Shown piece after piece: positions 1 through 7,867 of a stretch of DNA of 11,335 nucleotides (position 1 is the first letter of the stretch; the number at the start of each line of letters is the position of its first letter). This stretch comes from Pseudomonadota bacterium. GTDB lineage: Bacteria; BMS3Abin14. The notes under the pieces were generated by a model. That model searched no databases, was not told where the DNA came from, and worked only from the letters and a program-made list of their open reading frames with translations. The stretch is from positions 1 through 11,335 of the forward strand of contig JAFGWO010000167.1 of the NCBI GenBank assembly GCA_016937135.1. Reading direction: 5' to 3'. The translations under genes were made by a program, and so were the position numbers.

Positions 1-566
1 AGGGATTCCGCCAGCCTCGCCGTGGCCTCCAGGTTAGGCCCGGACAGGGCCCCGTCCCTGGCGATATCGGTATAGATGATGTGGCTGACACCGGCCCCCT
101 CCAGGTCCCTGGCGAGATCCACAGCCGTGACCTGAGTCACCTCCCGCCATCCACCGATGGCCACCTGCCCCTCTTCGGCGTCGATCCCCACCGCGATCCG
201 CCTGGGAAATCTTTCGCAGACCCGCCGCAGCATCTCCGGATCGCTGAGGGCCGCGGTCCCGAGGATGACTTTGAAGACCCCGAGCTTGAGGTAATCCTCG
301 ACGACCTCCTCCCTGCGTATCCCGCCGCCGAGTTCGATGGGGACATCGAGGTTCCGCAGGATCTGTGAAATGGCCCCGAGGTTCCGGGGTTCCCCGGCCA
401 TGGCGCCGTCAAGGTCCACAACGTGGATCATCCGGGCCCCGAGGGACTGCCACCGGAGAGCCACCTCGGACGGGGAATCGGAGTAGACCTTCGCTGTCCC
501 CATGTCTCCCCGGTATAAACGCACGCACTTTCCGTCTTTCAGATCAATGGCCGGCAGGACCAGCAT
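1..566 (-). CDS. hisA: HisA, phosphoribosylformimino-AICAR phosphate isomerase (3' end cut off)
   Basis: This TIM-barrel isomerase opens the aminoaldose ring of ProFAR to give PRFAR, the fourth step of histidine synthesis, in the cytosol. About 188 N-terminal residues are visible; the family is about 240-245 long, so the last quarter lies outside the window. The protein starts MLVLPAIDLKDGKCVRL, with the catalytic Asp at residue 8. VVDLDGA (49-55) and the phosphate-binding ELGGGIR (78-84) follow. The second catalytic Asp is at 129 in VGID, and YTDIARDG spans 165-172. The ATG at 564-566 follows the hisH TAA with no gap. It has a strong Shine-Dalgarno (AGGGAGGT) inside the hisH 3' end, so translation is probably coupled to hisH. 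The PRFAR product is the substrate of the HisH/HisF synthase, and hisF would be expected just beyond the left edge. Identification is secure. Confidence 0.97.
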   Translation of the reverse strand, partial: MLVLPAIDLKDGKCVRLYRGDMGTAKVYSDSPSEVALRWQSLGARMIHVVDLDGAMAGEPRNLGAISQILRNLDVPIELGGGIRREEVVEDYLKLGVFKVILGTAALSDPEMLRRVCERFPRRIAVGIDAEEGQVAIGGWREVTQVTAVDLARDLEGAGVSHIIYTDIARDGALSGPNLEATARLAES

Positions 567-1217
567 TTAAACCTCCCTGGCACCGGATACGATTTTTCCG
601 AAATTACCCAGAACCCTGATGCCCCATTTGTCGCTTTTTTCCGGGTGGAACTGGGTGGCAAAAACATTCCCTGTTGAGATCACGCTCGCAAAACGGGTGC
701 CGTACTCCGTCCACCCGGCAACAACCCCCGGGTCCTCGGGAACGGCGAAATAGGAGTGTACGAAATAGAAATAGGCGCCGTCGGGAACGCCTTCCAGCAG
801 GGGCGTCGGGGAGGCCTGATGGACGCGGTTCCAACCCATGTGGGGGACTTTGAGGTTCCGTGCGGATGGAAACCGGACAACCCGGCCCCTGATGACATCA
901 AGGCCCTGGTGGAGGCCGAATTCCTCGCTGAGGGAGAGGAGAAGCTGCATCCCCAGGCAGATCCCCAGAAACGGCCTTCCCTCCCGGATAGCGCTCTGGA
1001 GGGGATCTATGAGGCGGGCCTGGGACAGATTGGACATGCAGTCCCTGAAGGCCCCGACGCCCGGGAGCACCACACCGTCCGCGTTCTCCACATCCGCGGG
1101 ATCGCCGGAAACAATAGCGTCGATCCCGGCAGCTTCGAAGCCTTTCTGGGCGCTTCTCAGGTTTCCCATCCCGTAATCAACGATAACCAGGGATGGCCCG
1201 TTGGCCATGGAGTTCAC
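567..1217 (-). CDS. hisH: HisH, glutaminase subunit of imidazole glycerol phosphate synthase
   Basis: Class I glutamine amidotransferase that hydrolyses glutamine and passes ammonia to HisF, which makes imidazole glycerol phosphate and AICAR. At 216 residues it is slightly longer than the usual 200-210. Visible motifs are VDYGMGNL (13-20), LPGVGAF (51-57), the nucleophile Cys87 in GICLGMQLL, the HisH-typical VPHMGWN (124-130), and the rest of the triad, His191 and Glu193, in TQFHPEKS. The chosen GTG start (1215-1217) overlaps the hisB stop as GTGA, with GGGGA about ten bases upstream. An in-frame ATG at 1206-1208 would remove three residues but sits too far from that Shine-Dalgarno. It lies between hisB and hisA and is translationally linked to both. 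HisF is not in the window. Confidence 0.97.
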   Translation of the reverse strand: MNSMANGPSLVIVDYGMGNLRSAQKGFEAAGIDAIVSGDPADVENADGVVLPGVGAFRDCMSNLSQARLIDPLQSAIREGRPFLGICLGMQLLLSLSEEFGLHQGLDVIRGRVVRFPSARNLKVPHMGWNRVHQASPTPLLEGVPDGAYFYFVHSYFAVPEDPGVVAGWTEYGTRFASVISTGNVFATQFHPEKSDKWGIRVLGNFGKIVSGAREV

Positions 1218-1813
1218 GAGCCGCTTTCCCCGAGCCGGCCCTTGGTGGATAAAACGCCTTTGATCCTCGGGTCCAGAGCCACTGCCTGATCGAGGACCTT
1301 GGCAAAACCTTTAAAAACGGCTTCGGCGATGTGATGCCGGTTTCTTCCGGCTTCCATGCGGATATGCAGATTGGCGCCGGCGTTGTTGCAGAAGGCCTGG
1401 AAGAATTCCGGGACCAGCTCCAGCGGGAATCCTCCGGCCTGACCTTCCAGACCCGGGATGGAGAAGGAAAGATAAGGCCGGCCTCCAAGGTCTATGGCGA
1501 CAGCGGCCAGGGCCTCATCCATGGGGAGGAGGACCCAACCGTACCGACGGATCCCCTCTGCGTTTCCAAGGGCTTTTTCAAGGGCCTGACCCAGGCAGAT
1601 CCCCACATCCTCCACCGTGTGGTGGGCATCGACTTCCAGATCCCCCCTGGCTTCAACAGAAAGATCAAAGAGGCCGTGCCTCGCGAAAAGCTCAAGCATG
1701 TGGTCGAAAAAACCGATGCCCGTGGAGATTTCCGAGACCCCCGACCCGTCCAGGTTCAGTTTGAGGGCAATTTTGGTTTCCCTGGTATTCCGCACGATCT
1801 CCCCGGTTCTCAT
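1214..1813 (-). CDS. hisB: HisB, imidazoleglycerol-phosphate dehydratase (monofunctional)
   Basis: Dehydrates imidazole glycerol phosphate to imidazole acetol phosphate in histidine synthesis. At 199 residues it is the stand-alone dehydratase; the N-terminal phosphatase domain of the enterobacterial bifunctional HisB is absent. The two metal-binding repeats are clear: FFDHML (35-40) with DAHHTVED (62-69), and the second half with RNRHHIAEA (157-165). GVLSTKG lies near the C-terminus. The ATG at 1811-1813 has a good GGGAGAGG Shine-Dalgarno. The gene is separated from murA by 167 bp, which contains a likely promoter, so the his genes may have their own transcript as well as read-through from murA. 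The stop overlaps the hisH start. The hisG, hisD and hisC genes, which I would expect between murA and hisB in Geobacter-like clusters, are not here. Confidence 0.97.
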   Translation of the reverse strand: MRTGEIVRNTRETKIALKLNLDGSGVSEISTGIGFFDHMLELFARHGLFDLSVEARGDLEVDAHHTVEDVGICLGQALEKALGNAEGIRRYGWVLLPMDEALAAVAIDLGGRPYLSFSIPGLEGQAGGFPLELVPEFFQAFCNNAGANLHIRMEAGRNRHHIAEAVFKGFAKVLDQAVALDPRIKGVLSTKGRLGESGS

Positions 1814-1873
1814 AAGCCTCTCCCTGGGCGATGCCGCTGGTTTATCCTGACCGAAAAACAGGCCAGGCGAGGG

Positions 1874-1901
1874 ATTCTACCACATCACCGCGCTGCTGCA
1901 A
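1874..1901 (-). promoter_or_regulatory. Candidate sigma70 promoter for hisBHA
   Basis: On the minus strand TTGCAG (1896-1901) and TAGAAT (1874-1879) are 16 bp apart. The -10 is preceded by TGG, giving an extended -10 (TGnTAGAAT) that can offset the weak -35. Transcription would start near 1867, about 55 nt before the hisB ATG. A 6-bp hairpin (CTGCCG at 1922-1927 pairing with CGGCAG at 1906-1911) lies just upstream, but no U-run follows it, so I do not call it a murA terminator. Confidence 0.45.
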
Positions 1902-1980
1902 GGACCTGCCGAAGGGGGAAACGGCAGCGGCGCCGTGACCTGTCCCGGGGACCTTTCCGGGCCCCCTCCCTCCCGGCTCC

Positions 1981-3237
1981 CTAACCTTCAGCCCTCCAGA
2001 TCCTGGCACCGAGGCGCGAGAGCTTGCCGTCCAGACCGTCGTAGCCCCGATCGAGGTGGTAGACCCTCGAGATCTCCGTGACCCCCCTTGTGGCGCCGAG
2101 GCCGGCCAGGACAAGGGACGCGCTGGCGCGCAGATCGGTGGCCATCAGAGGGGCCCCGTACAGGGCGGCAACGCCCCGGATGACGGCCTTCCTTTCCGAA
2201 AGGGTGATGTCGGCCCCCATTCGGCACAGTTCCGGGACATGCATGAACCTCCCCTCGAAGATCGTCTCGGTCACCGTGGACAGTCCCTCCGAAAGGGTCA
2301 TGAGTGCCATGAACTGCGCCTGCATGTCCGTCGGGAACCCGGGGTAGGGATCGGTCATCACATCCACGGCGCGGGTTCTTTCTCCCGAAACCGCCCGAAT
2401 CCAGTCCTCCCCCGCTTCCATCCGGATCCCGGCCTTTTCCAGCCGGCTTATGACGGCCCTCAGGTGCCCGGGGACGCAATCCCGGATGACAATATCCCCC
2501 CCGCAGATCCCCACAGCGGCCAAATAGGTCCCCGCCTCGATCCGGTCGGGCATGACCTCGTAGGCGACCGGGGTCAGGGAGGACACTCCCTCGATCCTTA
2601 TCTCGTCCGTTCCCTCCCCGGAGATCTTTGCCCCCATGGCCCGCAGCATCGCGGCAAGATCCACCACCTCGGGTTCCCTTGCGGCGTTTAAAAGCACGGT
2701 CTCGCCCTCGGCCAGGACGGCGGCCATGAGAAGGTTCTCGGTTCCGGTCACCGTGGGGGCCTCGAAGACGATCTCCGCCCCCCTGAGGCGGTCTGCCTGA
2801 GCTACCACGTAGCCGTGCTCAAGGAACACTTTCGCTCCCATGGCTTCCAGGCCGGCGATGTGACGGTTTATGGGTCTCGCCCCGATGGCGCACCCTCCCG
2901 GCTGGGAAACCCGGGCACGCCCGAAGCGGGAAACGAGGGGGCCAAGGACGAGGATGGAGGCCCTCATGGTCTTGACCAGATCGTAAGGGGCATCCCAGCC
3001 GTTCACCTTTTCCGTGTCGATGGAAAGGACCCCATCCCCCCGGCAGCTGGCCCCGAGGTGCTCCAGGAGGGTCCGCATGGTCTGGACATCCCTTAACCTC
3101 GGCACATTGGTGATGACGGTCTCCCCGGGAGCCAGGAGGGTGGCGGCCATAAGGGGCAGGGCGGCGTTTTTGGCCCCGCTGACGAAAACCTCTCCCCTCA
3201 GGGGAACACCGCCCTCGATCAGGATCCTTTCGGCCAC
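1981..3237 (-). CDS. murA: MurA, UDP-N-acetylglucosamine 1-carboxyvinyltransferase
   Basis: Cytosolic enzyme for the first committed step of peptidoglycan synthesis: it transfers enolpyruvate from PEP to UDP-GlcNAc and is the fosfomycin target. At 418 residues it is the normal family length, with two inside-out alpha/beta domains. Lys23 is in SGAKNAALP. The PEP-binding, fosfomycin-reactive Cys116 is in PGGCAIGARP, so the fosfomycin-sensitive Cys form is present rather than Asp. The catalytic Asp304 is in GFPTDMQAQ. The C-terminus carries the typical HLDRGYDGLDGKL pattern. The GTG start at 3235-3237 directly abuts the prmC TAA. Purine-rich sequence at the prmC 3' end (GGGGGAAAAGG) serves as the ribosome binding region, and the family N-terminus fits this start. 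It follows prfA-prmC in one transcription unit. Confidence 0.97.
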   Translation of the reverse strand: MAERILIEGGVPLRGEVFVSGAKNAALPLMAATLLAPGETVITNVPRLRDVQTMRTLLEHLGASCRGDGVLSIDTEKVNGWDAPYDLVKTMRASILVLGPLVSRFGRARVSQPGGCAIGARPINRHIAGLEAMGAKVFLEHGYVVAQADRLRGAEIVFEAPTVTGTENLLMAAVLAEGETVLLNAAREPEVVDLAAMLRAMGAKISGEGTDEIRIEGVSSLTPVAYEVMPDRIEAGTYLAAVGICGGDIVIRDCVPGHLRAVISRLEKAGIRMEAGEDWIRAVSGERTRAVDVMTDPYPGFPTDMQAQFMALMTLSEGLSTVTETIFEGRFMHVPELCRMGADITLSERKAVIRGVAALYGAPLMATDLRASASLVLAGLGATRGVTEISRVYHLDRGYDGLDGKLSRLGARIWRAEG

Positions 3238-4104
3238 TTACCTTTTCCCCCTCACGACCCGCTTTATCCCCGAAAGGTCGGGAATAGCGGCAATTTCCCG
3301 AATCCCGCACCCGGAGAAGATGTCCTGAACCAAAGGATGCTGTCCGGCACCGACTTCAACCAGGATTTCCCCCCCGGGATTAAGGAATTCGACGGCCGCG
3401 CGGGCCAGGGGTCCGTAAAACTCGATCCCTTCGGGACCGGCCACCAAAGCGCGGCGGGGATCCCCGAGACGCACTTCCGGGGGAAGGGAGGGAAATTCCC
3501 TCTCGGTGACATAGGGGGGATTGGAAACGAGAAGATCGAAACGGGCTCTGGCGGAGAAGGCCGAAAGCAGATCGGCCCTTACGAACCGCACCCTTTCGCG
3601 CACCCCGTGCCTGAGGGCGTTGGTCCCGGCGAAGGCCAGTGCTTTTGGACAGATATCCGTGGCCACCACCGTGATCCTTGGATCGAGGACAGCCAGGGCA
3701 ACGGCGATGACCCCGGATCCTGTGCCCAAATCCAGCACCCTCGGATTCCCACTCAAACGGCGGAGAAATCCCAGGGCCTCTTCCACCAGGAGCTCCGTTT
3801 CCGGACGCGGGTCCAGGACATCAGGACCGGTGGCAAAAGAAAGGGAGAAGAACTCCTTTTCACCCACAAGGCGGCTGACCGTTTCGCGGTTGCATCGCCG
3901 CTCGATGAGGGAAACGAAACATTCCCGCTCTTTAAGTGTGAGGGATTTGTCCCGTTCCAGGAGCACCCCTCCGGGGGCTTCTCCCGTGATATGCCCCAGA
4001 AGGAGGGAGGCATCAAGGGCCGGGGAGGGGATTCCCGCCTCTTTCAGGGCCCGGACGCCCTCCCGGAAGATCCGGGCCCGGTCATTTCCTTCGTCCGTCC
4101 TCAT
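3238..4104 (-). CDS. prmC: PrmC, release factor glutamine N5-methyltransferase
   Basis: SAM-dependent methylase that modifies the Gln of the GGQ motif in RF1 and RF2, increasing termination efficiency. At 288 residues it has the usual size: an N-terminal helical substrate-binding domain to about residue 90, then a Rossmann methyltransferase domain. Visible motifs are DPRPETELLVE (98-108), the SAM-binding VLDLGTGSGVIAVALA (123-138), and the catalytic NPPY (195-198) that binds the target glutamine. The ATG at 4102-4104 is one base past the prfA TGA, so enzyme and substrate (RF1, next gene upstream) are translated together. The stop abuts murA. A generic N6-adenine methylase also carries NPPY, but the neighbourhood and PRPETE motif make PrmC clear. 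Confidence 0.96.
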   Translation of the reverse strand: MRTDEGNDRARIFREGVRALKEAGIPSPALDASLLLGHITGEAPGGVLLERDKSLTLKERECFVSLIERRCNRETVSRLVGEKEFFSLSFATGPDVLDPRPETELLVEEALGFLRRLSGNPRVLDLGTGSGVIAVALAVLDPRITVVATDICPKALAFAGTNALRHGVRERVRFVRADLLSAFSARARFDLLVSNPPYVTEREFPSLPPEVRLGDPRRALVAGPEGIEFYGPLARAAVEFLNPGGEILVEVGAGQHPLVQDIFSGCGIREIAAIPDLSGIKRVVRGKR

Positions 4105-4105
4105 G

Positions 4106-5188
4106 TCAGGCCACTTCCAAAGATTTTAACTGCTCGGCCTGGGCAGAGGAGATCAGTTCCCTGGTGATCTCATCAAGGTCCCCGTCCATGATCGCCTCCA
4201 GCCGGTAGAGGGTGAGGTTGATCCTGTGGTCGGTGACCCTTCCCTGGGGGTAATTGTAAGTGCGGATCCGTTCGCTTCTGTCCCCTGATCCCACCATGCT
4301 GCGTCTCACGCCTTCCAGTCGGGATTGCTCCTCCTCTTTCTGCTTCTGGTACAGCCTCGCCATCAGGATGGTCATCCCTTTGGCCTTGTTCTTGTGCTGG
4401 GATTTTTCGTCCTGGCAGGAAACGACGATCCCGGTGGGCATGTGGGTGATCCGGACCGCGGAATCGGTGGTGTTGACGTGCTGCCCTCCCGCCCCCGAGG
4501 AGCGGAAGACATCGATGCGGAGATCTTCCGGGTTGATCTGGACCTCCACCTCCTCGGCCTGGGCCATGACCACGACGCTGACGGCTGAGGTGTGGATGCG
4601 GCCGGAGGCTTCCGTCTCGGGCACCCTCTGAACCCGATGGACGCCCCCCTCGAACTTGAGGTGGCTGTACACCTTGTTTCCCTTGATCAGAAGGACGGCC
4701 TCGCGGTACCCACCGAGTTCGGTGGGATGGGTGCTTAAAAACTCCCATTTCCATCCCTTGCGCTCCGCGTAGCGGGTATACATCCTCACAAGGTCGGCGG
4801 CAAAAAGGGAGGCCTCCCCGCCTCCCGTTCCCGCACGGACCTCCAGGATGATATTCTTTTCGTCCAGCGGGTCCACGGGAAGGAGGAGGACCTTTAGCTT
4901 CTCTTCCATGGCCTCGATCCCCGCCACCAGTTCCTCACGTTCCTGGCGGATAAGGGCGACCATTTCCGGATCCTTCTCGCCGCGGATCATGGCTTCGGTC
5001 TCCTTGAGCTGCCCCTCGAGGTTCCGGTATTGCCGGTAAGCATCGACGATCGGAGCGAGATCCGAGTGTTCCTTGGAGCAGCGGCGCAGTTTTTCCTGAT
5101 TCCCGATGGTTCCGGGATCCCCGAGGAGCCGGTTGAGTTCTTCGTAGTTCTCTTCCGCGCGCGCAAGGCGATCGATCCACCACACCAC
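4106..5188 (-). CDS. prfA: Peptide chain release factor 1 (RF1)
   Basis: Reads UAA and UAG in the ribosomal A site and triggers hydrolysis of peptidyl-tRNA. At 360 residues it is full length. The class-specific tripeptide is P-x-T (PET, 190-192) before the EASGRIHTS stretch; RF2 would carry SPF here, so this is RF1. The catalytic GGQ is at 234-236 in SSGAGGQHVNTTDSAV, and the N-terminal 100 residues are predicted helical. The start is GTG at 5186-5188 (a second GTG follows at 5183-5185), directly abutting the TAA of the DUF1385 gene. It is served by AAAGGAG about nine bases upstream, inside that gene. prmC, which modifies this protein, follows one base later. The gene is unrelated to the Listeria regulator also called prfA. 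Confidence 0.97.
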   Translation of the reverse strand: MVWWIDRLARAEENYEELNRLLGDPGTIGNQEKLRRCSKEHSDLAPIVDAYRQYRNLEGQLKETEAMIRGEKDPEMVALIRQEREELVAGIEAMEEKLKVLLLPVDPLDEKNIILEVRAGTGGGEASLFAADLVRMYTRYAERKGWKWEFLSTHPTELGGYREAVLLIKGNKVYSHLKFEGGVHRVQRVPETEASGRIHTSAVSVVVMAQAEEVEVQINPEDLRIDVFRSSGAGGQHVNTTDSAVRITHMPTGIVVSCQDEKSQHKNKAKGMTILMARLYQKQKEEEQSRLEGVRRSMVGSGDRSERIRTYNYPQGRVTDHRINLTLYRLEAIMDGDLDEITRELISSAQAEQLKSLEVA

Positions 5189-6085
5189 TTAGGCGGGCTC
5201 CTTTCCTTCGACAAGGGCTTCTCTTAAGGCAACGAGGGCGACCTCGATCTGATCATCCGTCGGGATCCGGGTTGTCAACCTCTGCACGGCCAGACCCGGC
5301 CAGATCAGGAACCTCAGGGCCCAAATGCCGCTGTGCCGGTCGGAAAATTTCAGCATTTCATAGGAGATCCCGGAAATCACCGGGATGAGGACGATCCGCC
5401 AGACGGCCTTGGACCAAAGGGGCCACTCCTGGGGGATCTGGGCGAAAACCAGGATCGAAATGATCATGACGATGATAAGGAAGCTGGTTCCGCACCTGGG
5501 GTGCAGGGGGCTGTATTTCCTTGCGCCCTCCACGGTCAGGTCCTCCCCTGCCTCCATGGCATGGATGCTCATGTGTTCCGCCCCGTGGTATTGAAAGATC
5601 CTCCTGATGTCCCCCGCCATGCTGATGGCCGCAAGGTAAAGGAAGAAAACCACCAGCCTCAGGATGCCGTCCACGAGGTTGAATGCCCATTGTCCTTCAA
5701 CCCAGGAAAAACGGTTTTCCAGCAGGCGGGTGACCCATAGGGGGAGAAGAAGAAAAAGGAACACGGCCAGACCGAAGGCCGCGATGAGGGTCCCGGCCAT
5801 GGCCCAGGGCCCTATCTCTTCTCCATCCTCTTCCAGGGCCTGCTGGGCGCTGAAATTAAGCGCCTTGATCCCGAGGACCAGGGTCCCGAAAAGGGTCACA
5901 GTGCCCCTTAAAAAGGGCCACTTAAGGAAATGCCATCGATCCGAGAGGAGGGAGAGCCGGTCTTTTCTGAGGGCAATTTCCCCGGAAGGTTTCCGGACGG
6001 CCACGGTCATCACCCGCGGGCCCCGCATCATGACGCCTTCGATGACGGCCTGACCGCCGATTTTGCTTTCAGCCGAACCCATCAT
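5189..6085 (-). CDS. DUF1385 family integral membrane protein (YqhQ-like)
   Basis: Membrane protein of the DUF1385 family; its biochemical function is not established to my knowledge. The 298 residues start MMGSAESKIGGQAVIEGVMMRG. The signature GGQAVIEGVMMRGP spans 10-23, YHGAEHMSIHAMEAG spans 166-180 and HPRCGTSFL spans 195-203. The end carries TTRIPTDDQIEVA (271-283). Hydrophobic segments lie near 60-80, 95-120, 137-157, 201-217 and 229-245, so several membrane passes are likely. The conserved His and Glu at 167-171 together with His195 and Cys198 could form a metal or catalytic site; that is inference. Two consecutive ATGs (6083-6085 and 6080-6082) are possible starts and neither has a strong Shine-Dalgarno. 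Its stop abuts the prfA start. I recall the family often lying beside rpmE and prfA, which hints at a link to translation or envelope that the sequence alone does not prove. Confidence 0.9.
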   Translation of the reverse strand: MMGSAESKIGGQAVIEGVMMRGPRVMTVAVRKPSGEIALRKDRLSLLSDRWHFLKWPFLRGTVTLFGTLVLGIKALNFSAQQALEEDGEEIGPWAMAGTLIAAFGLAVFLFLLLPLWVTRLLENRFSWVEGQWAFNLVDGILRLVVFFLYLAAISMAGDIRRIFQYHGAEHMSIHAMEAGEDLTVEGARKYSPLHPRCGTSFLIIVMIISILVFAQIPQEWPLWSKAVWRIVLIPVISGISYEMLKFSDRHSGIWALRFLIWPGLAVQRLTTRIPTDDQIEVALVALREALVEGKEPA

Positions 6086-6285
6086 GGCCTGCGCTTCAAG
6101 GTTCTACCGGGCGAAGAAAAGGCCAGGCCGGACCCGACCCCGCGGGGGCAGCCCGATAAAGCCCTCGTCCTTCCGGTGAACGCACTTCGCCCGAATAAAG
6201 GCCCACAGCCCTCATCCCGCCGGAATTTTTTCAATTTCAAGCCGAAAGCAGGGGTTTGGAACCAGGCCTGCGTCTTCACAGCCGG

Positions 6286-6486
6286 CTATTTCTGCTGGTA
6301 GCGCCTCTTGAACTTCTCCACGCGCCCGGCCGAATCGACAAGCTTCTGTTTCCCAGTGTAAAAAGGATGGCATTTCGAACAGATATCTATTGTCCTGTCT
6401 CCGCCGGTGGATCCTGTTTTGTAAACGGCTCCGCACGCGCAGGTAAAGGTCGCTTCCTTGTATTCGGGATGTATATCCTTTTTCAT
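6286..6486 (-). CDS. rpmE: Ribosomal protein bL31, zinc-binding type
   Basis: Large-subunit ribosomal protein that helps bridge the 50S and 30S. The 66 residues carry the four zinc ligands of the C+ form: Cys16 and Cys18 (CAC), Cys36 and Cys39 (CSKC), then HPFYTGKQ and a basic tail ending FKRRYQQK. I chose the ATG at 6484-6486 (MKKDIHPEY, the family start) because AGGAGC lies seven bases upstream. The in-frame GTG at 6490-6492 would sit almost on top of that Shine-Dalgarno. With zinc ligands present this is the zinc-dependent paralogue; a zinc-free copy (YkgM type) is not in the window. It is followed by a 200-bp gap before the DUF1385 gene. Confidence 0.97.
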   Translation of the reverse strand: MKKDIHPEYKEATFTCACGAVYKTGSTGGDRTIDICSKCHPFYTGKQKLVDSAGRVEKFKRRYQQK

Positions 6487-6532
6487 GATCACAGCTCCTG
6501 AAAATATATCTTCTGGTTAACGCAAACCATTT

Positions 6533-6561
6533 TTCCTAGCACAAGTTGAGGATAATCGCAA
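6533..6561 (-). promoter_or_regulatory. Candidate promoter for rpmE
   Basis: On the minus strand TTGCGA (6556-6561) and TAGGAA (6533-6538) are separated by 17 bp, lying between the rho stop and rpmE. The -35 matches consensus at 4 of 6 positions and the -10 at 3 of 6, so this is only a modest candidate. The start would be about 40 nt before the rpmE ATG. No convincing intrinsic terminator for rho is visible in the same gap. Confidence 0.35.
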
Positions 6562-6613
6562 CAGGGGCCGCTGCACGCCCCCCCCGGAAGGGACTCTTCG
6601 GTTTCTCCGGAAA

Positions 6614-7867
6614 TCATTCGCTCATCATGTCGAAAAAGGCCTTGTTGTTTTTGGTCCCGTTGAGCTTGTCTAAAAGGAACTCCAGGCCGTCCACGACGCT
6701 CATGGTCGCAAGGACCTTGTGAAGGACCCAGACTCTGTTCAATTCCTCTTCGGAAACGATGAGTTCCTCCTTGCGGGTGCCCGACTTGCTGAGATCAATG
6801 GCGGGATAAATCCTCTTTTCCACCGGCCTCCGGTCGAGATGGAGCTCCATGTTCCCCGTCCCCTTGAATTCCTCAAAGATGACTTCGTCCATGCGGCTCC
6901 CTGTGTCCACGAGGGCTGTGGCGATAATGGTCAGGCTGCCTCCGTCCTCGATGTTTCTGGCCGCCCCGAAAAACCTCTTTGGCCTGTGCAGCGCGTTCGA
7001 GTCCACCCCTCCGGAGAGCACCTTGCCGCTGGGGGGCTGGACGGTGTTGTAGGCCCGCGCCAGCCGGGTGATGCTGTCTAAAAGGATGACCACGTCCTTG
7101 CCGTGTTCCACGAGCCTTTTGGCTTTCTCGATGACCATCTCGGACACCTGGACGTGGCGGGTGGCCGGCTCATCGAAGGTGGAGGAGATCACCTCCCCTT
7201 TGACGGACCGGAGCATGTCCGTTACCTCCTCGGGCCTTTCGTCGATGAGAAGGACGATGAGAAAGATCTCCGGGTGGTTTTTGCTGATGCTGTTGGCGAT
7301 ATTCTGCAAGAGCATGGTTTTCCCGGTCCTCGGCGGGGCAACGATGAGGCCCCTTTGGCCCTTTCCAATGGGGGTGATGATGTTCATGATCCTCATGGAA
7401 AAGTTTTTCTGATCGTCCGTCTCGAGCTGGATCCTCTCGTTGGGGTGCAGGGGAGTAAGGTTGTCGAAGAGGATCTTGTCCTTGGCGGCCTCGGGGGGTT
7501 CGAAATTCAGGCTCTCCACCTTCAGCAGGGCAAAATACCGTTCCCCCTCCTTCGGGGGTCGGATTTCTCCCGTCACGGTATCGCCGGTCCTCATGGTGAA
7601 TCGCCTTATCTGGGACGGGGAGACATAGATGTCGTCGGGACCAGGGAGGTAATTGGAATCCGGGGAACGCAGGAAACCAAAACCATCCGGGAGGATCTCA
7701 AGGACCCCGCTGCCATAGATGGATTTTTTCTGTTCCGCCTGGGCCTGCAGCATGGCGAAGATCAGATCCTGCTTCCTCATGCCGCTGACCCCTTCGATCT
7801 TGAATTCAGCGGTGGCCATCTTGGTCAACTGGCCTATGTTCATGGATTTTAATTCGGTAAGGTCCAT
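6614..7867 (-). CDS. rho: Transcription termination factor Rho
   Basis: Hexameric RNA-dependent ATPase/translocase that ends transcription of untranslated RNA. At 417 residues it is close to the E. coli protein (419) and lacks the long N-terminal insertion seen in some phyla. The order is: helical N-terminal domain with [11 protein letters not shown] (30-40); cold-shock RNA-binding fold (about 50-118, with DGFGFLRS and [13 protein letters not shown]); Walker A APPRTGKT (177-184); Walker B VVILLDS (259-265); Q-loop region [14 protein letters not shown] (276-289); and the arginine-finger region SGTRKEE (362-368). The ATG at 7865-7867 has AAGGAG eleven bases upstream. An unusually long leader and a good promoter precede it. 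Confidence 0.98.
   Translation of the reverse strand: MDLTELKSMNIGQLTKMATAEFKIEGVSGMRKQDLIFAMLQAQAEQKKSIYGSGVLEILPDGFGFLRSPDSNYLPGPDDIYVSPSQIRRFTMRTGDTVTGEIRPPKEGERYFALLKVESLNFEPPEAAKDKILFDNLTPLHPNERIQLETDDQKNFSMRIMNIITPIGKGQRGLIVAPPRTGKTMLLQNIANSISKNHPEIFLIVLLIDERPEEVTDMLRSVKGEVISSTFDEPATRHVQVSEMVIEKAKRLVEHGKDVVILLDSITRLARAYNTVQPPSGKVLSGGVDSNALHRPKRFFGAARNIEDGGSLTIIATALVDTGSRMDEVIFEEFKGTGNMELHLDRRPVEKRIYPAIDLSKSGTRKEELIVSEEELNRVWVLHKVLATMSVVDGLEFLLDKLNGTKNNKAFFDMMSE

Noticed and set aside
1940..1975. Possible terminator after murA (CCCGG/CCGGG pairing)
   Set aside because: The stem is only five pairs and no U-run follows on the minus strand.
3337..4167. Long plus-strand frame (276 codons) opposite prmC
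   Set aside because: It is a GC-driven antisense shadow of a clearly conserved gene, with no domain that I recognise.
6082..6279. 65-codon minus-strand frame between rpmE and the DUF1385 gene
   Set aside because: It lacks a ribosome binding site and any recognisable motif; its overlap with the DUF1385 ATG is probably coincidental, though I cannot exclude a leader peptide.
7103..7852. Long plus-strand frame (249 codons) opposite rho
   Set aside because: It is complementary to the highly conserved rho coding sequence, and its composition is that of an antisense shadow.
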